Origin: Ceratorhiza oryzae-sativae | Lineage: Eukaryota > Basidiomycota > Agaricomycetes > Cantharellales > Ceratobasidiaceae | DNA length: 64,000 nucleotides | Direction of reading: 5' to 3' | Assembly: GCA_030998015.1 (NCBI GenBank) | Contig: JARWMV010000023.1 | Coordinates: 62,001 to 126,000 of the forward strand | Shown here: in pieces, positions 22,141-33,996 of the stretch | How positions within the stretch are numbered: position 1 is the stretch's first letter | Layout: each line of letters starts with the position of its first letter | Translations under genes and position numbers: made by a program | Notes under the pieces: model-generated | Database searches by the model: none | Seen by the model: the letters and a program-made list of their open reading frames with translations, nothing else | Told to the model about the DNA's origin: nothing

Positions 22141-25009
22141 TCATGGTCCGCCTGTTCTGGCAAGCATACTGCAATTGCGTATCATCATTAGCATGCATCC
22201 CGCTAACACAATTGAAGTGCAAACGTACTTGTCGATAGCACCCTGGTCGACTGGTGGGCTTGCCCCGGTTCCGATGAGGACCTTTTGAGCTTTGGACGGC
22301 ACTCCATTGGAAAGGACAAACAACCACGCTGGTCCAGGAGGATACACTGTTTACATGAGGGATTCTGTCATTACCTATAGACATTAAATATTTGTGAATG
22401 ACGAACCAGCAGCATTAGGTGGGCCTGTCACGGTCAAAGTCTTACGGTTAGACCCGAGTGTACAAGGGAGTCTGACCATGCGCATATCCACTAGAATCCA
22501 GTCAGCTCCAGTCCAAACCACAAAAGAATCGGCACATACTGTGCACACCGTGCGTCGAGTACCCGAGGTCCATCAAAGAGCATACAACTGTTGGAGGATT
22601 TAAACTCGCTGGCAGCGTCACCGTGAGCTGGATATTCTGGCCAAAGTTCCAGGTCGCGGGAAGACCGGTGTATGTCGGGCGTGTTTTAGTCATGTATGGC
22701 TACGCGGCGAGTCAGCAAACGTGAAATTGCGGATAGAGAGAGCATAGTGCTGACTGGGCTGATATACTCGACCTGATACTCTGTTCTGTACGGGCGAGTT
22801 TCCACATCTGCGTTTGGGTTCGAACCGGCGATCATCACTCGCCCATCCGGCAAAAGCGTCCTGTAGGCGAACCTCTAAGTATTACACGTGGGCAGAAGCG
22901 GTAGAGAAACACTTACGACACTGAATGATACAATCGGGCGATGGACGAGGTGGGCATCCCTGCCGAGCTGAACCTGCTGCCCGCGGACGCAGCAGGGTCA
23001 TACAGTACTGGAGTAAATGCTGGATTGTCCGCGTTGGATTGACCGATTTGGTCAGGAACGTTGCCATATCCAGCGGTTCCAGTCTTGGCTCCGTTTAGGA
23101 TGAGAATCTTTCCGTCGGGAAGGATGGTAGCATCCGCCATAACTACGAGCTAGTATTAGCGCAGCCCTCGATAAATCCAACAGGAACGGGACATACCACG
23201 ACCATCAGGCATGTTTTCCGTTGCCCAGCCCTATGAACCAAGAGTTAACGAAAGTACTGCGTATGGCTCAAGCCAAGACATACCGCTGCAATTCCTGCAC
23301 TGTCTAGCACCATGCGGGAACATTGCTTGCTCGTCGGAGATTGGGAGCTCACTTCGTTTTCCTTCAGGGTATCCCTGGATCAACGGTTTAGCTTCCAAAA
23401 CACATATTCCGCATATGAATAGGCGTACGGCAACTGGGATCCACCGCACAGCATCACCTCGGGCTTATAGTTATTCTGGTATGAAAGCGGCAACAAAACC
23501 CCTATTCCTGATTTAGCCAAGCGTACATATGTGGACTAAAAGTCACGCACCGACTCCGCTCATGGGATATGTGACAATTTGACCGTTGGGCAGGTTGGGG
23601 AGTCTGGTCTCGGTGTTTGTTTGCCAGTTCAACTTCACTGTGAAACGGTCAGAGTGCGCCGCATATATCCGCCAATACGACCTTACTCGTTAAACTGTTG
23701 GCCGCAACGAATAGGCTGTTGTCTGGGAGGAGCCTGCAAAAGCATTGTCAGCATTTGAAGGGGGGCAATAGCCGCGAAACTTGCATCATGTGGGGGAACA
23801 TGTTATGAGGCAAGGCTGCAGCACACGCATTGGTCAGTCACGCATTTAGGAGCCAAGGCTGCCCATGTGCTTACAGTCCTTCAGGAATTGCGATGGAATT
23901 TGGAGACCTGAAAAGGCGATCGATGAGCTGAGGGAAATTAGCGCTCAAGTAAAAGACAAACCATTATACCCGTTGATGTTCTTGGGAGGATAATACTCAT
24001 ACGTTGGGTTATTTAGCGCGTCAAAGTTCGTCCATCCTCCACCATAAGCCCCTCCAAAGATGATAGAAGAGCCATCGGAGAGCCTGGCAGACGATGGATA
24101 CCACCGTGAGGAAGTCAGGCGAATTCTCTAGACGCCCGATCTAGTATCAGCAAAGCGAACAAGACTGGCTACCGGAAGCATACATACTGTGGGGCTTTCG
24201 TAAACATCACAGCTACCACTATCCGCGCAAGGATTGAACAACCGTATGGCTACAGGAACCAAGTTGCGTTAGTGATACCACCAGATTGGACATCGGGAAA
24301 GTTTCTGCGATGATCTATACGGGGTCAAGGGAAAAGCGACATCTGCCGCAGCAAAAAAAGCGATGCTGGAGGATGCACGAGGTTCGATACCAAAACGGAT
24401 GGGTGTGACTTGCCTTGCAATCCGTTGGCAGAGCTTCCGCCGCCGATATCGACCCGGGGGTTACCCCCAGCATTGGCCACTGTGATGTGATCGTCAGTCC
24501 CACGTTGTGGATATTCAGGTCCCGATTAGCGACGAAGGGGTATATAAGCGAGGATCCAAACCATGTCCCTCGCTCCACCCTCTCATCCACTGCCACCCCC
24601 ATGGTCACGTCAATAGCCAAGGGATGGTACTCACAAGTTCCATTGGACAACCACGTGCCCGTAGCGCAAAACGAGTTGGTCATAATGTTCAGTGATCGTA
24701 TAGTATCAGACACGGTCGAGTAGACTGATCCCAACGAATGTCCACCACTGGCATCGAGCAACGGGTTTTGCTCGAATTTGTCAATAATCACGACGTTGGT
24801 CGCACTGGCGACAGTCATTTGCATGGCATTGCTATAGGTAGTGGCTATCAGCCAGGGCACGGTACAAAGCGATGGATTCGAGCGCGAGATGGAAAGCTTG
24901 GGACTTACACGCCAGTGGTGCCTCCTTGAGACAGGACATATTGAGCCGATGCGGGGTAGGCGAGCAAGGCCAGCGCCGCGGCAGTGACAACTGTTGTCGT
25001 GTCAATCAT
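22141..25009 (-). CDS. Glyoxal oxidase (secreted copper-radical oxidase, AA5_1), copy 2
   Basis: Same enzyme family as copy 1. The signal peptide is MIDTTTVVTAAALALLAYPASA. Exons join in frame from 25009 to the stop at 22141 and end NMLARTGGP, matching the end of copy 1. The radical-site Cys is in TNSFCATGTWLSNGT, the Tyr-His pair in IARLYHSV, the copper His in YSTHGVHM, and DUF1929 carries YPPGPAWLFVLSNGVP. Two introns need GC donors to keep frame, at 24413-24250 (AAG|GCAAGT) and at 23784-23734 (GAT|GCAAGT). The second restores the alignment MFPHMMLLPDNSLFVAAN. Copy 1 has no intron at the first site. The minus-strand TATAAAAG lies at 25095-25102. Confidence 0.9.
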
Positions 25010-25094
25010 GAGAGTGATAGGGAATGGTGATGGCGAGCGTAGACGAAAAGGGTACGAGCCAAGAGCCCCTGCTGTTGTGCTAACCGCTTCCAAC

Positions 25095-25102
25095 CTTTTA
25101 TA
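25095..25102 (-). promoter_or_regulatory. TATA box of glyoxal oxidase copy 2
   Basis: TATAAAAG on the minus strand, 86 nt upstream of the ATG at 25009. Confidence 0.6.
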
Positions 25103-26874
25103 GAGAGGGTGAAGGCCAGACCCACACTTATTGCAAAAAAAAAATTAAGATGGACAAACACTGGGCGAAACGGACGGCTTTCGGCAAGGACAAATACCCA
25201 CACACGGGCAAAAATTGGTCGTGTATCCGTGAAGGGGGGAGCGAGCTGTCAGAGACCCGTGGTTCAGAGTTGGGCAGTCAGCTGAACAGAATAATAGACG
25301 GGCTGATCGACGGGTAATGCTCAGGGTGGGGTCCCCAGCCGATGAAGGACGCAGACTCGTCGAGGCCGAGATGGGATGCCGCGCCTAGACGGTGGGCGTG
25401 TGCCGAGCATACATGTGCTTGGGCGCCTCGAAGGTATTCCGCGTGGTCGATGGCCGCCGGAACTCTCTGCGTTGGGGTCGACAATCCCCCTGAACGGCCC
25501 TTCTGCGATTCAAATGCCAAGTGGGAGCCAGGTACAGTGCTGATACAAGGAAATCTGTTCTGCTAGATTCACACACACGGGAGCTTACCTCAGCGCCACC
25601 CAATGATTGGACCCGAACATCCATCGACGATCACCTGGTCCCGCAGATTGACAGCTGCTCGACATGGACTCGCCACCAGCATTGGCCGTTACGACGACCT
25701 CGAATCCGTCCTTGAACTGCCTGGCTTCATGCTAATGGAGCAATCCCGGTATATGCGCCTGGCCCCAATGAATAAAATGATCAACAGCCGATAGAAGACC
25801 GAGCGGGACCGGGGTTCACACCGAAACAGGAAATTACGCTTGTGACAGACAGAGTGACAAGGACCCCTGACAGTGGAGTGGCAAGCCTGGACACCTTTTA
25901 ATTGTTGATTAAGGTACCAACGCAAATTATGCTGCATCCTAGACCTCCTTTATGCGACCGGCTCTGGAATGGAATCCAACGGTTATTGGTCATGTCCGAG
26001 GGTCAGTGCCTGATCTCGTTCGCACGCGCCGGCCCACGGCGCCGCATCAGCAGCCGAATTATCAACCCAAACGTAAACTGATAGCCAATTCTGTTCATCT
26101 GAATGGATAGACATCAACCCCATGCTGCGCCGACCTGCCGACTGGCCATGTTCATTACCATTCAGAACATCAGTACCATCTCGGTTATTTCATTTGAGCG
26201 ACCCATCGATAAACCCGATCAAATGTCCCTAGAGTCGACATGGACAAGCTGTACATGAATCGTTCGACAAGATAGAAGGCTCAACCGGCAAAGTAAAGGG
26301 GTTGTCGATGATAACAATCCACGACCTTGTACTCATACACAAAGTTTCAATAGGGCAGGAGCAGACCGAGAATGTGCGCAAATCATTTAAACCATCAGTG
26401 GGGACTCTGCCTGTTCAGCTTGTCCTGCGCATTGGGGGCTACCGATAAGCGCTTGCAACATTGCATAGCCACACTGTCCTGCTTCGTTAAACTCTATCAT
26501 ACCTAAAGATAAACCATATATCCAACCCTTAGCAAATCCATATTACATGCAAAACCACCCCACATTTCAGCCAGCTAGGGCTTGCCAGGTTAAGAAAAAG
26601 GATCATATGAACGGGGTATGGCCAACGCCAGCGGTAGGTCGGTGAAAAATGGAACAAACAACGGGGTATAGCTGAACGAGGAATCGCGATCCATGGTGCG
26701 CGAGTCGTAATCACAGTGATCGCCAAACAAGAAATGATAAAGGAACAGAGGGCGAGACTCTATGAAATGAAAAGCAACCTCAACCAAACCAGCGCTCGGA
26801 TAGTGAACGAGGACCCTCTCGAGACCGAACCACTCCAGCGTTCGGACAATCGTCGGGCGGTAATGGCTCATATC
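25103..26874. other. Intergenic, no gene seen
   Basis: Contains an A-run at 25134-25143 and short frames only. Promoter of glyoxal oxidase copy 2 on the left, 3' flank of the SH3 gene on the right. Confidence 0.4.
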
Positions 26875-28700
26875 TTAGAAATTGGACCAACTGATGACCT
26901 CCTCGCGCGAACTCCAGACGGCACCCGGTGCACTGCTCATTTCAACTTGGACGCCCAGGCTTGTGCTTCGCATGGGACGAGGGAAGGTTTCGCCTGATTT
27001 AGCTGAGTGGGTTGGAAGCAATGTGAGTAGGAGAGATAGAAGGCATTGACGGAGCATACCCTTTGTGAACACAAACGCTGGTACAGCGCCAACTTCCACC
27101 TCGCCAAATCGATCCCGTCCGACTACACACCATTCGTCGTCAAATGTCTGTAAAAGTGTGACCTATAATCAAATAGGGTCAGGTGTCGTTCCTCTTCCCT
27201 TGTTAGCTCACGAGATCTAACCTTTTCACCAGCCCGGAGGACAAGTTCATCAGGCAAAAGCGGTGGGAACACAGTTTGAACCTTGCGGGTGACCACACTC
27301 GTAGCCGAGCCTGTGCTTTGTGTGCGACCGTGCGAGAACGACGGCGTAGGCGAATGACCCCTGAATCCACCGGCGATAGGAGAAGACAGCCCAGATGCGA
27401 CTTGATTACTAGTCAGCCCCCCCGCGATGATCACCTGCCGGAAAGATATGAATTTGACTCACGACTGATCCGCACACTCCGGACATCTGCGATGCTCAAA
27501 CTGCTCGCGGCATGCTTGTGCTTTCCTGTGGTCTTGTACGGTATCCGTCCCGCCATCGATCCCAAAGGCTGCCCAAACGTGCCGGCAGTCCCAGGACGGG
27601 CGCCAGGAGAAGGAGGCATCACACGACCCTCCTGGGCAAGACCTGGTGATGATGGCGGGTGGGGACGCGCGGCGCCATCCTGGGAAACCCGCTTGCCCGC
27701 CTTGGATCGCACAGACTCGGACTGGCTCTTGTCCGTTCCCGGAGTATGGATCCCGAGGTGTTCGCCTAGCTTCATCCCATCCGCAAACGTGCTCTCCCTG
27801 AACGGCGAAAAGTAGCTTGGTAGATCTATTCCCTCGTTTTTTTCCTTCTCGTTTCGCTTGTTTCCGCCTTGTTCCTCGTCTGCGGCCGCCGCCACGCCGG
27901 CAGCGACTGCCAAGGCCCGCATCGCGCTAGCATGGGGCAACCCTGAAGATCCGGATTGTCCCTGTTCCTTATTCCGGGCCGTGGCCTGAGACCGGGACCG
28001 GGCGATAGCAGGCCCGTAGAATATCTGCACAGAGGAAGAAGGTGTAGCCGGGAACGAAGCAGCGGGAACACCTGGTGGGCTCGAGAATGGATTGTTCGCG
28101 CGCTTGACGTCGATGGCTTTGAGACCTGGACGAGTAGAGGCTGGAGTGGGGAGCACGACACTCGCCGTCACAGCTGCACGCGACACGGATTTTGGATGAT
28201 TCGACAGCGCATTATAGTCACTGGACACCAACCCATCTTATCAAACGCAACATGGCAATCCCAATGAAAGAAACTTACGAAGACTCGAACGAGCTCCTGA
28301 CTTTCTCTCCATACACCGCATCGACGACGTGCGTGTCGTCCGACGCGCTTCCCTCGACACTCTTTCTCCAGCCCTGTCGCGTCTCTGGCTGCGCCTGGCC
28401 GTTTACACTAGCGCTCGCCACCCCGATCCCCCGTTCCATCGACTGGGCTGCGCTTGCGCGCTTTCGGAAGCGCCGAACCAAGATCCCAACGCCCAGCACG
28501 AGGAGCGTAGCCCCCGCGAGAGCCAGCCCAACCACCATCACCGGGTCGAATCCCCCGCTCTGGTCCGTCGAACCTGCATCTCGGGCGACCAGAGGCGAGC
28601 GGATGGCTCGCGGGGCGATGTGGAGCGTGTGGTCGGTCGGGAGCCGCATCTTCTTGAGAGCGAATTTATGCTTCATCTGACCGTGTGTGCGCATAGACAT
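26875..28700 (-). CDS. Single-pass membrane protein with C-terminal SH3 domain (Fus1-like architecture)
   Basis: Probable plasma-membrane scaffold. Exon 1 (28700 to about 28280) starts at the first ATG; a second ATG lies 24 nt downstream. It encodes a short N-terminus, one membrane helix (MVVGLALAGATLLVLGVGIL) and a basic stop-transfer RRFRKR. Exon 2 encodes a long Ser/Pro-rich linker. The SH3 domain is split over exons: VQTVFPPLLPDELVLRAGEK, then VTLLQTFDDEWCVVGRDRFG, then EVGAVPAFVFTKG. The last exon ends SSREEVISWSNF. The junction near 27470-27420 is uncertain; the best in-frame splice uses a weak donor (GTCAAA). One membrane helix plus a C-terminal SH3 is the plan of yeast Fus1; a role in polarity or cell fusion is inference. 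Confidence 0.7.
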
Positions 28701-30863
28701 TGTTATGGCCAGTTATGTTGAAATGGTTTGACGAATAATGAGTGAGGAGAATATATGTCGAGGCTGTAGTGGTCCAAGCACGGTAGAATAACGAATGTAA
28801 TGGCGAAAAGAACGTCGGGGTATGTCGATAGGACACAGAAATATAACACAGAAAATGACCAATTTCGCTCAGCGCGTGCGTCTGCTCTGCTGGGCAAACG
28901 AGAGACAGAGACGGTGGTCGAGAACGAAAAGGGACGCGAGTTGGAAAAAAAAAACATGGCACACGAGCTTTCAAAGGTTCTTGCAACATGGCACTAGCAA
29001 CCAAGCCGCATCATCAATATTAGCCGAAGCGGCCAAGACCCTGCGTTATATTGGACATATTCCCGGTCGGAAAGTCGGAAAGGCACAGTATCCGGCTTGA
29101 GCTTGAACTCCTCGCAGGATTCTTGCTCGTTGCAATGGATCATCGCTATTCAGATGTATTTTCGGCTATCTGTTGTGTCAGTCCGGGGCAACCCGACGTT
29201 TGTTGTGACAGCCAAGGGGGCCACAGACGTAATGATAGAATAGTGGCGAATAGTTGAAACACCTGTCAAGGATCAAATTGTAGAATGGGAAGACGGGGTA
29301 ACCACTGGGTCACGTGCAAGTGACGAAAACACTGAAGCACTGTGGAGCCGCCAAGAAAGTCGAGATCAAACGGCTTAAATCCGTTTTTCAGACAATCAGA
29401 GGATGCGATTTGGACTGGACCTCAGCCTGAGATTGTATTGTTCTGTCAACAAGGCGCTATTTTGTTTTATTTATTGGGTTTTGGTCACCGCAATTGTTCG
29501 GGTTGCCCACACGAAATTCAGGGGAAAACAGCGAACAGCAGTATATGAATGATTGATACTGTTGCGTTGTTACCTCGACCATGCTGCAATAAAGGTAGAC
29601 TATGAGCTATATATAGCGTTTATATACAGGCTGTGATTTTCTCATTGCGAAGTTGCACCTCATGCACATGCCTTTCAGCATAGAGTCCTTGTGCTATCTC
29701 ACGCCCAGAGGTTCCCATCAGAGCGTTGAGCAGGCGGGACCATATGGAAATACCCCGCTGTTACTCTAAATTTCTAGCTCTGCATGACAACGCTTTCGAA
29801 ATCCAAATCGAAATTCGAGCAGATGCATCCAAAAAAGATTGATTCAGCTCTCCATCTTACTATACACTCGTAACTGATACAAAAATGTCGTGCGGGACGA
29901 ACGACGATAAATGTCATCTGCGGGTACGGCGCCACAGCCGATCTCGTAGATTACCCGGATCTGACATCCCTACGAGACTCGCCGATCTATTTGTGGCGCG
30001 ACCCCGGGTCGTTACGATCGCCCAATAGACAAATTGAGAGACGAGCGGATCAGCTGCGACTTGAACAGAGGACAAACTCGTATGGAATCCAGGATAGGAC
30101 TTGAAACTGCCGTCGGTTCGAGTCGGCATTAAACATCGTTCTACCCCATGAAAGAGCAGAATAGTATAAAGGATGTAGGGCGCATACACCACTCAGCCTC
30201 GAGACGAGCACGCAATATCATCTCCCGCTCGGCCTCCCGATCTCGACGCACATCTTGCTGCCGCACCAAGAGATCAAAGGACAGCAGCCACCAGCCACAT
30301 CTCATCTCGATTCGTCCGTATCCGGCCAATAACAAAAGAAGCACCCAGGACAAAAAAAAAAAAAAGACCTCATGTTCGAGAGAAAAAGGAAGCCAACACC
30401 CACGGCGGAAGAACTCATCTGTTGCCACCGTCGACCAAGACAGGAAAAAACTCATCATCTTCTAGAATTACACAAAAATCAAAGAACAAATTCAGAGTAT
30501 TTTTTCCGTAATGCACGAGAAAGGAGTCCGATACCGGCGGGTGAAATAAACCAAAAAATAGAAAAAAGAGGACATCGGATTGGGGCATAGGTTAATACTA
30601 GAGAACGGAGCGGAGTGGGACTAGTGAGCGTAAGTACAACGAGCGTGGGTACCCCATAGGATGCAATCGAAAAAAATAGCGTCAAAGAGGAACGGTAAGC
30701 AACAAAAAAAAAGGCGAAAGTATCTAACAAGAAAGACTAGCGCACTGCCGTGCGAGGAGGGTAGAAGAGGGGTCGAAGAGAAATACAAAAACGAAGAGCG
30801 AATGCTGTGAAATGAGATTAGGACAACAGTCTTACAACATGGGAATCACAACTCACTGGCAAT
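28701..30863. other. Intergenic, no gene seen
   Basis: 2.2 kb between two minus-strand membrane-protein genes. Several A-rich runs (for example 30352-30365) lie upstream of or in the 3' flank of the next gene. No coding content recognised. Confidence 0.4.
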
Positions 30864-32015
30864 CTAGCGCACCAGAGCAGCCTTGAACAATTCAATGGGA
30901 GGCAGACTCTTTCGATCCCGTCCCTCCTGCTCTGCCTTTCTCTCCTTCTGATCTAATGCGCGAACGAGGTTGTTGAGCGCCATCATATCCTTCTCCCGCT
31001 CGTCATCCATCTCCCGCTTCCTCATCTTACTTGATGCACTCGACCCAGTCGAGGCAGATGCTGCATGGGTATATGGCTGTCGCGGTACGCCCATACTCAA
31101 AAACGAGTCGGACCCGCTCCGGTCGTGCCTTGCTTCACCCTTTTCAGGGTCCGCAAATGGATCGACGGGGACGGATACAGCGTTAGTGTCGGAAAACGGA
31201 TCGGATTTTTCATATGTTGCCGGTCCGAGTTTACGTAGGACGTCGCCGGCGGGGGGACCGCGCATGTCGTGCGAGTCGGCACGCGAGTGAACGTGACCGC
31301 GCCTGCGTGCGCGTTTGCGGTACCAGAGAAAGAATAGGAGAGCAGCGATGGCGCCGGCGGCGATGATCGCCATGATGATCGCCGCGACGGGGAGGTCATT
31401 GTGTGAGCTGGTGTTGGGCTCGGCGGACGCAGTCCGGTTGGGATCTGTTGCGGCGGTGGGGGAGGACTGGACTTTGGAGTTGGCGGGTTCGGAGGTGGGT
31501 GGGAGCGAGGTCGTTGCAGGGCCGAGCGGGTTCCTCGCCGCCGAGCTGTCATAGACGAGCTGGGTGGGGAGCGCGTTGGTCGCGTGTCGGTCGCAGTGCC
31601 AACACCGGCGAGGCGTCGGTGGTGGGGACGGCGAAGGTGGCAGAGACGAAGAGGGTGGTGGGGGACAGGGCCTGGGGGGCCATGGTGGTGGTCGAGAGCG
31701 AGAGGAGCGAGTCAGCTGGCAGGTGCGGACGCGGGGGGTCCGGCGGTGTGTGGTCGAATGGATGTTGCTACAGCCCCAGGCCGCAGAAATCGCATTGCAC
31801 GGGCCAATGAGCTGGCGGGCGGTCGTGGCGGGCGGGCCAAACAGTGGGGACGACGGCGGGCGGCGGGTCGTGTGTGTCGGACAGGTGCAGAAAACGGGTT
31901 GGCAGGCAGGCGCCCTGTGTTTGCACGGCAACCACCTCAGGGTCTCGTGCTTAGTCAGCCCATCGTGCTGCGAGTATCCTCCAGCTAATAATCTGCCCTC
32001 ATGATTCAACACCAA
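30864..32015 (-). CDS. Putative single-pass membrane protein, N-terminus uncertain
   Basis: The C-terminal two thirds are convincing. A Ser/Thr/Pro-rich outer segment containing NRT and NTS sequons precedes a membrane helix (AAIIMAIIAAGAIAALLFFL) and the basic stop-transfer YRKRARRR. A cytosolic tail follows with DPFSDTNAV and VDPFADPEK motifs and a charged helix (KMRKREMDDEREKDMMALNN) near the end. Tails of this type are common in basidiomycete membrane proteins of unknown role. Upstream of about 31560 the reading frame is Pro/Arg-rich and low-complexity, and an intron or another frame is likely, so the given start at 32015 is only the limit of the open frame. Confidence 0.55.
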   Translation of the reverse strand: MVLNHEGRLLAGGYSQHDGLTKHETLRWLPCKHRAPACQPVFCTCPTHTTRRPPSSPLFGPPATTARQLIGPCNAISAAWGCSNIHSTTHRRTPRVRTCQLTRSSRSRPPPWPPRPCPPPPSSSLPPSPSPPPTPRRCWHCDRHATNALPTQLVYDSSAARNPLGPATTSLPPTSEPANSKVQSSPTAATDPNRTASAEPNTSSHNDLPVAAIIMAIIAAGAIAALLFFLWYRKRARRRGHVHSRADSHDMRGPPAGDVLRKLGPATYEKSDPFSDTNAVSVPVDPFADPEKGEARHDRSGSDSFLSMGVPRQPYTHAASASTGSSASSKMRKREMDDEREKDMMALNNLVRALDQKERKAEQEGRDRKSLPPIELFKAALVR

Positions 32016-33996
32016 GGCGTCTGGAATTCGACAACTGTTGCCCCGGTTTCTTGCCGTTCTTCAGGCGTTGGGCGACCTAGTCGTCCGGCAGCTTTCCGAG
32101 AGACACTGGACGAAGTCTATGAGACGGCGGATCTACTAGTTCGACATCTATGACTGGCAGGCTTCTGGGTACCGTCAACTGGCGCCGATTCGTGTATCTA
32201 ATCCCGTTGAGAGTACCACCAAAAATAGTATTATGCAAGAATATGCGGGCTCGAGAGCCTCGAACCGATTAGGAATAATTAACTACGTGAGATCAAATCC
32301 GCATGCCTATGACGCCTTCGACTGCTCCTTAAATCCGGTTCTCGCCTCGCAAGTCAGGTTCCTCTTCGGTATATGTAACATCTAGTGGATGTATCAAAAA
32401 TATTCCTTTCATCTAACGTATTTATAACCGCAGCCAGCCAGCTGGCCAAGCCTGCAATAACAGATACTGCCATCGTGATGCAGCAATTGCACCCTACTGA
32501 CCCGCGAGCCAGCCGTGGCGGGAGGCGTCGCAAGTGTAATAACTTATATGACGGACCTCCTACGCTTGTTGAATGGAAAGCTATCAAAGACGGGTACTAT
32601 AGCTTGGCATCCCAGGCGATCAAATAGGTGCCGCAGTTATCGGGACCGGTTTTGCGCACCATACATAGTGATCTACATGCACTAGCAATGGTATTGTGTT
32701 GTTTGAGCTGGATGGGCACAACACAGGCTTCAAATAGGAAATATTCGCCATCGATGAGTCAAACCCAGCATCTCGTTTGTTAGGACCAGAAGATCATAAT
32801 CTAAATAATAGGATTCTGAAGCTGCCCATTACGGTACCGACGGATCAGGAGTGGGAAGTTGCGTTTCAGATGCTCCTGTTAACGTATTGGAACAAAAATA
32901 CGGAAAAAAATTATGCAAGGCTGCAAGTTTATAACGAAGTGGGCTGGGTACCACCAAGCCCAATCTAAAGCTTACGGGTACGAGTACTAGCTGCTTGATA
33001 TTTGGCATAAACGAAACTTGGAACTTCGTTCGTGCGTAGGTAGCCCCTTTAGACGAGAAACAAGGGTATATTCGAGGTGAGCCCCATCAAATCTGGCCTT
33101 TGTTTCCGATTAATTTTAATTTCGTTTTGCATACTGGCTTTACTGCGACTTGCCTAGTATTTAAGAGGTACCTTATAAGCCTTCTCTTTGTCTTTACAAT
33201 ATTATGTCGGTTTTCGCGTTATAGCCTATTCAAAATTTCGAGCATATTAGCCACGCTTTTCCATGGTGCACATAGCTATAGCTATCGGGGTCCAGAAAGC
33301 ACTTGAGGGTGAATACATATCCGGAGGATTCTCCACGGTTTTAGCTACAAATAGCGGATACGGCTACGCTGGATCCGTTTCGACTACAAAATCTTATAAA
33401 AAATTGCCCTACAGAGGCCACTCACGAATTAAATGCATGCAGTCGGGACTCGGAGCCGATAGCCACCTGTAGCTATAAATATTCTAGCCCTTCGCCGCAT
33501 TGGAAAGCAAGCTTGTCTCATAAGTAAATGATGGTTTTAATCATCCAACCATTGAAAAATCAGGTCGGGCTTAGAAGTGCTGCATATATGCGCGGTAATT
33601 GTAGACGGCTTTACTATAACAGGACTTGCCGCCGCACTATGCCTGATTGGCCAACAAACGCGTGTTTGCACTGCCACCGCACCCCGTGACCGCATTTCCC
33701 CCTCAACACGAGGTTTACCGGACTCTAGACGGCCATCTATACCGTAGCTGTAAGAAACAAGGTGAGCCTGATTCTCCCGCCATCTGCGCCCGGCTTGCTT
33801 GCACGGGGTTAACTTTGTCCACTTGCAACCACAGTATATCAGATTTACGCAGGTGTCTTCCGATTCTGCAATAATTTCGACACGTATCAATGCTTTCCAG
33901 CTAGGGCGCATATCCAAGATTCAATTACGAAAAACTTTGGTCCGCGCCTTTCACGTTATATACTTGAATAGGTTATCGTCATCACCGTTTGTCGCC
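32016..33996. other. Intergenic, upstream of the kinase array
   Basis: AT-rich with several short frames that I cannot match to any family. It marks the left border of the kinase cluster. Confidence 0.35.

Noticed and set aside
31403..32004. Plus-strand Gly/Arg/Trp-rich open frames of 130-150 codons
   Set aside because: Shadows of the GC-rich minus-strand membrane-protein gene; composition is dominated by G, R, W and V, with no domain.
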